Source of the DNA: Candidatus Zixiibacteriota bacterium
GTDB lineage: Bacteria > SM23-81 > DAOVCL01
DNA length: 7,883 nt
Direction: 5' to 3'
Assembly (NCBI GenBank): GCA_030670005.1
Contig: DAOVCL010000090.1
Span: forward strand, 1 to 7,883
Under the pieces are notes generated by a model. That model had not been told where the DNA came from, searched no databases, and saw only the letters and a program-made list of their open reading frames with translations. The position numbers and the translations under genes were made by a program. Positions 6,695 to 7,883 of this stretch are shown here, one piece after another; the first letter of the stretch is position 1, and each line of letters starts with the position of its first letter.

Positions 6695-7015
6695 TCAAGA
6701 GCTAACCTTCACCGCGGTTCCGCTCACCGTAACCATCAGCATGCTCCCCTGCTTGAGGGTCTCATAGTCCAGATCCACCCCAACTATGGCATCCGCTCCC
6801 ATCTGTTGGGCCCTCTCCTCCATCTCCTCCATAGCGATCTTCTGGGCCCGAGAAAGCTCCTTCTCATAGGCCGCTGCCCTTCCCCCAATGACATCTGTAA
6901 TGGAGGCAAATATATCCTTAAAGATGTTTGCCCCCATAATGGCCTCACCGGTGACTATCCCCAGATATTGGCTCACCTTCTTCCCCTCAATATAAGGGGT
7001 TGTGGTAACTATCAT
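6695..7015 (-). CDS. ybjQ: YbjQ/UPF0145 family protein
   Basis: The 106-residue protein spans the whole YbjQ (UPF0145, formerly DUF74) family, whose members are small soluble proteins that form rings of five; the biochemical role is not established despite an old 'heavy-metal-binding' label. Family features are the N-terminal MIVTTTPYIEGKKV strand pair, the YLGIVTGEAIMGANIF segment, a long central helix (about 48-72, Arg/Glu/Met-rich, with RAQKIAMEEMEERAQQMG), the hallmark GADAIVGVDLDYE (73-85) and a closing strand MLMVTVSGTAVKV. Length is typical. The start ATG 7015 is preceded by AAAAAAGGAGGGAGG, a strong ribosome binding site. It stands alone on the minus strand, with repeat-filled gaps on both sides, so it is probably a single-gene transcript. 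I found no clear terminator after it. Confidence 0.93.
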   Translation of the reverse strand: MIVTTTPYIEGKKVSQYLGIVTGEAIMGANIFKDIFASITDVIGGRAAAYEKELSRAQKIAMEEMEERAQQMGADAIVGVDLDYETLKQGSMLMVTVSGTAVKVSS

Positions 7016-7099
7016 CCTCCCTCCTTTTTTATTAACTTGGTATTGTCAAAAGACTTAACCACAGAGAGCGCAGTGCAGCAAGGCCGCAACAAAATAATT

Positions 7100-7207
7100 A
7101 ACCGCAAAGTCGCAAAGGACGCAAAGTTTAAAGATTTTTAACCAATCGTTTTATTTCATCTCTCTTTTGCTTTTTATTTCCTCTGCGATCTTAGCGGCTT
7201 TGCGGTT
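7100..7207. repeat. 108-bp imperfect palindrome built from a GCAAAG short-period motif
   Basis: The left arm starts AACCGCAAAGTCGC (7100-7113) and continues with two further GCAAAG units at 8-9 bp spacing (to 7126). The right arm ends GCGGCTTTGCGGTT (7194-7207), which matches the reverse complement of the left end at 13 of 14 positions; the inner part, CTCTGCGATCTTAGCG (7181-7196), pairs more loosely with the second and third units. The central part is AT-rich. No direct repeat flanks it clearly, so I do not call it a mobile element. Confidence 0.65.
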
Positions 7208-7238
7208 GCTACCAAACAAGGGCCACGGATTTCACTGA
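7205..7238 (+). repeat. 34-bp direct repeat, copy 1
   Basis: This stretch matches 7446-7479 at 31 of 34 positions; its core CAAACAAGGGCCAC is identical and is followed by a GATTTCACTGA shared end. The copies are 241 bp apart, in the same orientation. The first copy begins within the right arm of the 108-bp palindrome. Confidence 0.85.
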
Positions 7239-7278
7239 ATCTCTGGAACACGAATAAACGAATCTGCCCGAATAGATA

Positions 7279-7409
7279 AATTTACCACGGAATCACACGG
7301 GAAAAAGCTGAGAATTAAAAATGAAGTTTACGCTGGTTATTCCTGGTTCCCGATCCCTGTAAACTGATTACTGATCCCTGTTTTTCTGTGCATAGTCCGT
7401 GGTGAAATT
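7279..7409. repeat. Inverted repeat pair around CCACGGA
   Basis: AATTTACCACGGA (7279-7291) pairs with TCCGTGGTGAAATT (7396-7409) except for one bulged base. Between the arms, GATCCCTGT occurs twice in the same direction (7352-7360 and 7373-7381), 21 bp apart. The arms are too far apart and too short for a terminator, and no T-run follows. Confidence 0.5.
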
Positions 7410-7445
7410 ACTACAGAACCTCACGGAGCTACACAGTCCAGCAGA

Positions 7446-7479
7446 GTTGCCAGCAAACAAGGGCCACAGATTTCACTGA
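7446..7479 (+). repeat. 34-bp direct repeat, copy 2
   Basis: Second copy of the repeat at 7205-7238, with three base differences. The two copies bracket the CCACGGA inverted repeat pair, so the intervening 207 bp could have been duplicated or could be lost by recombination between the copies. Confidence 0.85.
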
Positions 7480-7528
7480 TAGTAAAAAAGATACTTGAGA
7501 ATTCAGGCTTTCACCTGGTATATACCGC

Positions 7529-7719
7529 GTAAAAGTTCAGTAAAGGACGTTGTCATTCCGACCGAAGGGGAGGAATCTGTATGAGCACGGTACCTAAAAA
7601 CGAGATGTTCATTAGAATTTTGCGTTTTGTTGCCAAAAAGATTTCTCGCGGAGCCTGTCCTGAGCGTAGTCGAAGGGCTCGAAATGACCCACATGGAACG
7701 GGGTTCACTGAACTTTTAC
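7529..7719. mobile_element. 191-bp MITE-like element with 13-bp terminal inverted repeats and 8-bp target duplication (IS66-type ends)
   Basis: The ends are perfect 13-bp inverted repeats, GTAAAAGTTCAGT (7529-7541) and ACTGAACTTTTAC (7707-7719). Directly outside, TATACCGC occurs on both sides (7521-7528 and 7720-7727) in the same orientation, a perfect 8-bp target duplication. There is no transposase; the frames inside are short. IS66-family elements are known for ends beginning GTAA and 8-bp duplications, so this is probably a non-autonomous derivative moved by an IS66-type transposase encoded elsewhere. Inside is a second inverted repeat (7552-7578 with 7638-7688): GTCATTCCGA against TCGAAATGAC, and GGAATCT against AGATTTC. 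The right inner arm carries an extra insert of about 26 bp with the motif CCTGAGCGTAGTCGAAGG, a type of dispersed repeat seen in many genomes. Confidence 0.8.
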
Positions 7720-7750
7720 TATACCGCAATTTACATTCAAACCTTTGCCT

Positions 7751-7783
7751 TCTCTGCGCCTACTTTGCGAGCTCAGCGGTTAA
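7751..7783. repeat. Isolated arm of the GCAAAG-type short-period repeat, inverted
   Basis: Read on the minus strand this starts TTAACCGCTGAGC and continues with GCAAAG and GCGCAGAG units at 9-10 bp spacing, the same family as the palindrome at 7100-7207 and in the opposite orientation to its left arm. It lies 24 bp beyond the right target duplication of the MITE. Confidence 0.5.
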
Positions 7784-7883
7784 GCAGTTTGTTAAAAAAA
7801 CAAGATCTTACAGAGTTGTAGTACAGAGAATTAACTTTTACTCTGTGCCCTCTGTGGTTTGTTTTATATTCTCTCATATTATT

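Larger units (their letters stand above)
7057..7859. repeat. Gene-free, repeat-filled 0.8-kb region bounded by a 10-bp inverted repeat
   Basis: AACCACAGAG (7057-7066) is the exact reverse complement of CTCTGTGGTT (7850-7859). The enclosed region contains the smaller palindromes, direct repeats and MITE listed separately. A related inner arm pair is TTAACCGCAAAG near 7098-7109 and the opposite-sense copy ending AGCGGTTAA at 7775-7783. Frames here are short, overlap palindromes on both strands and lack ribosome binding sites, so I call none of them genes. The region appears to be an accumulation site for small intergenic repeats rather than coding sequence. Confidence 0.55.

Noticed and set aside
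6564..6767. Plus-strand frame of 67 codons between the Tat-signal and YbjQ genes
   Set aside because: It crosses the repeat-rich gap and the antisense of the YbjQ 3' end, with no ribosome binding site.
7044..7049. Perfect TTGACA (minus strand) upstream of the YbjQ gene
   Set aside because: At 16-18 bp downstream lie only A-runs and the ribosome binding site, with no -10-like hexamer, so it cannot be a usual promoter for this gene.
7503..7821. Two short overlapping frames (7503-7694 minus, 7627-7821 plus)
   Set aside because: They read through the palindromic MITE; the peptide TTLRTGSA is the usual false translation of the CCTGAGCGTAGTCGAAGG repeat.
7057..7859. CRISPR array or tRNA/rRNA genes in the repeat region
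   Set aside because: Repeats are not regularly spaced with unique spacers, and I see no cloverleaf or conserved rRNA segments.

Overview
The window is a bacterial chromosome segment. Genes have strong AGGAGG-type ribosome binding sites, are tightly packed in short operons, and are rich in purines and AGG/AGA arginine codons. The gene set, the Tat-exported lipid-free protein and the style of intergenic repeats would fit a Desulfobacterota-like or candidate-phylum environmental genome, but no gene here fixes the taxonomy, so this is a weak inference.

Layout. Positions 1-525 hold the 3' part of an unrecognised gene, followed by a good intrinsic terminator (688-720) whose stem competes with an upstream hairpin. 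Positions 731-883 on the minus strand hold a protein-like frame with no start, probably a gene remnant. A plus-strand pair follows: an ABC-F ATPase (963-2816) and the ribosome-splitting GTPase HflX (to 3912). HflX probably starts at a non-standard CTG (2809) that overlaps the end of the ABC-F gene. Converging on it from the minus strand is a second pair: a Tat-signal protein of unknown function (6352-5474), then 4 bp later a divergent RecJ-like DHH/DHHA1 exonuclease (5469-3889). The RecJ-like and hflX coding regions overlap tail to tail by 24 bp. A separate small minus-strand gene encodes a YbjQ/UPF0145 protein (7015-6695).

The two larger gaps (6353-6694 and 7016-7883) contain no credible genes. 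They are filled with short-period (8-10 bp) repeats arranged as palindromes, direct repeats of 34 bp, and a 191-bp non-autonomous mobile element (7529-7719). That element has 13-bp perfect terminal inverted repeats starting GTAA and a perfect 8-bp target duplication, the hallmarks of an IS66-derived MITE.

How the genes work together. ABC-F proteins and HflX both act on stalled or drug-bound ribosomes, so 963-3912 looks like a ribosome rescue operon. The RecJ-like protein would act in DNA repair; why it is coupled to an exported protein is unexplained. I see no defence system, CRISPR array, tRNA or rRNA. The most notable items are the MITE, the CTG start of hflX, the altered motifs of the RecJ-like protein and the possible attenuator at 654-720.
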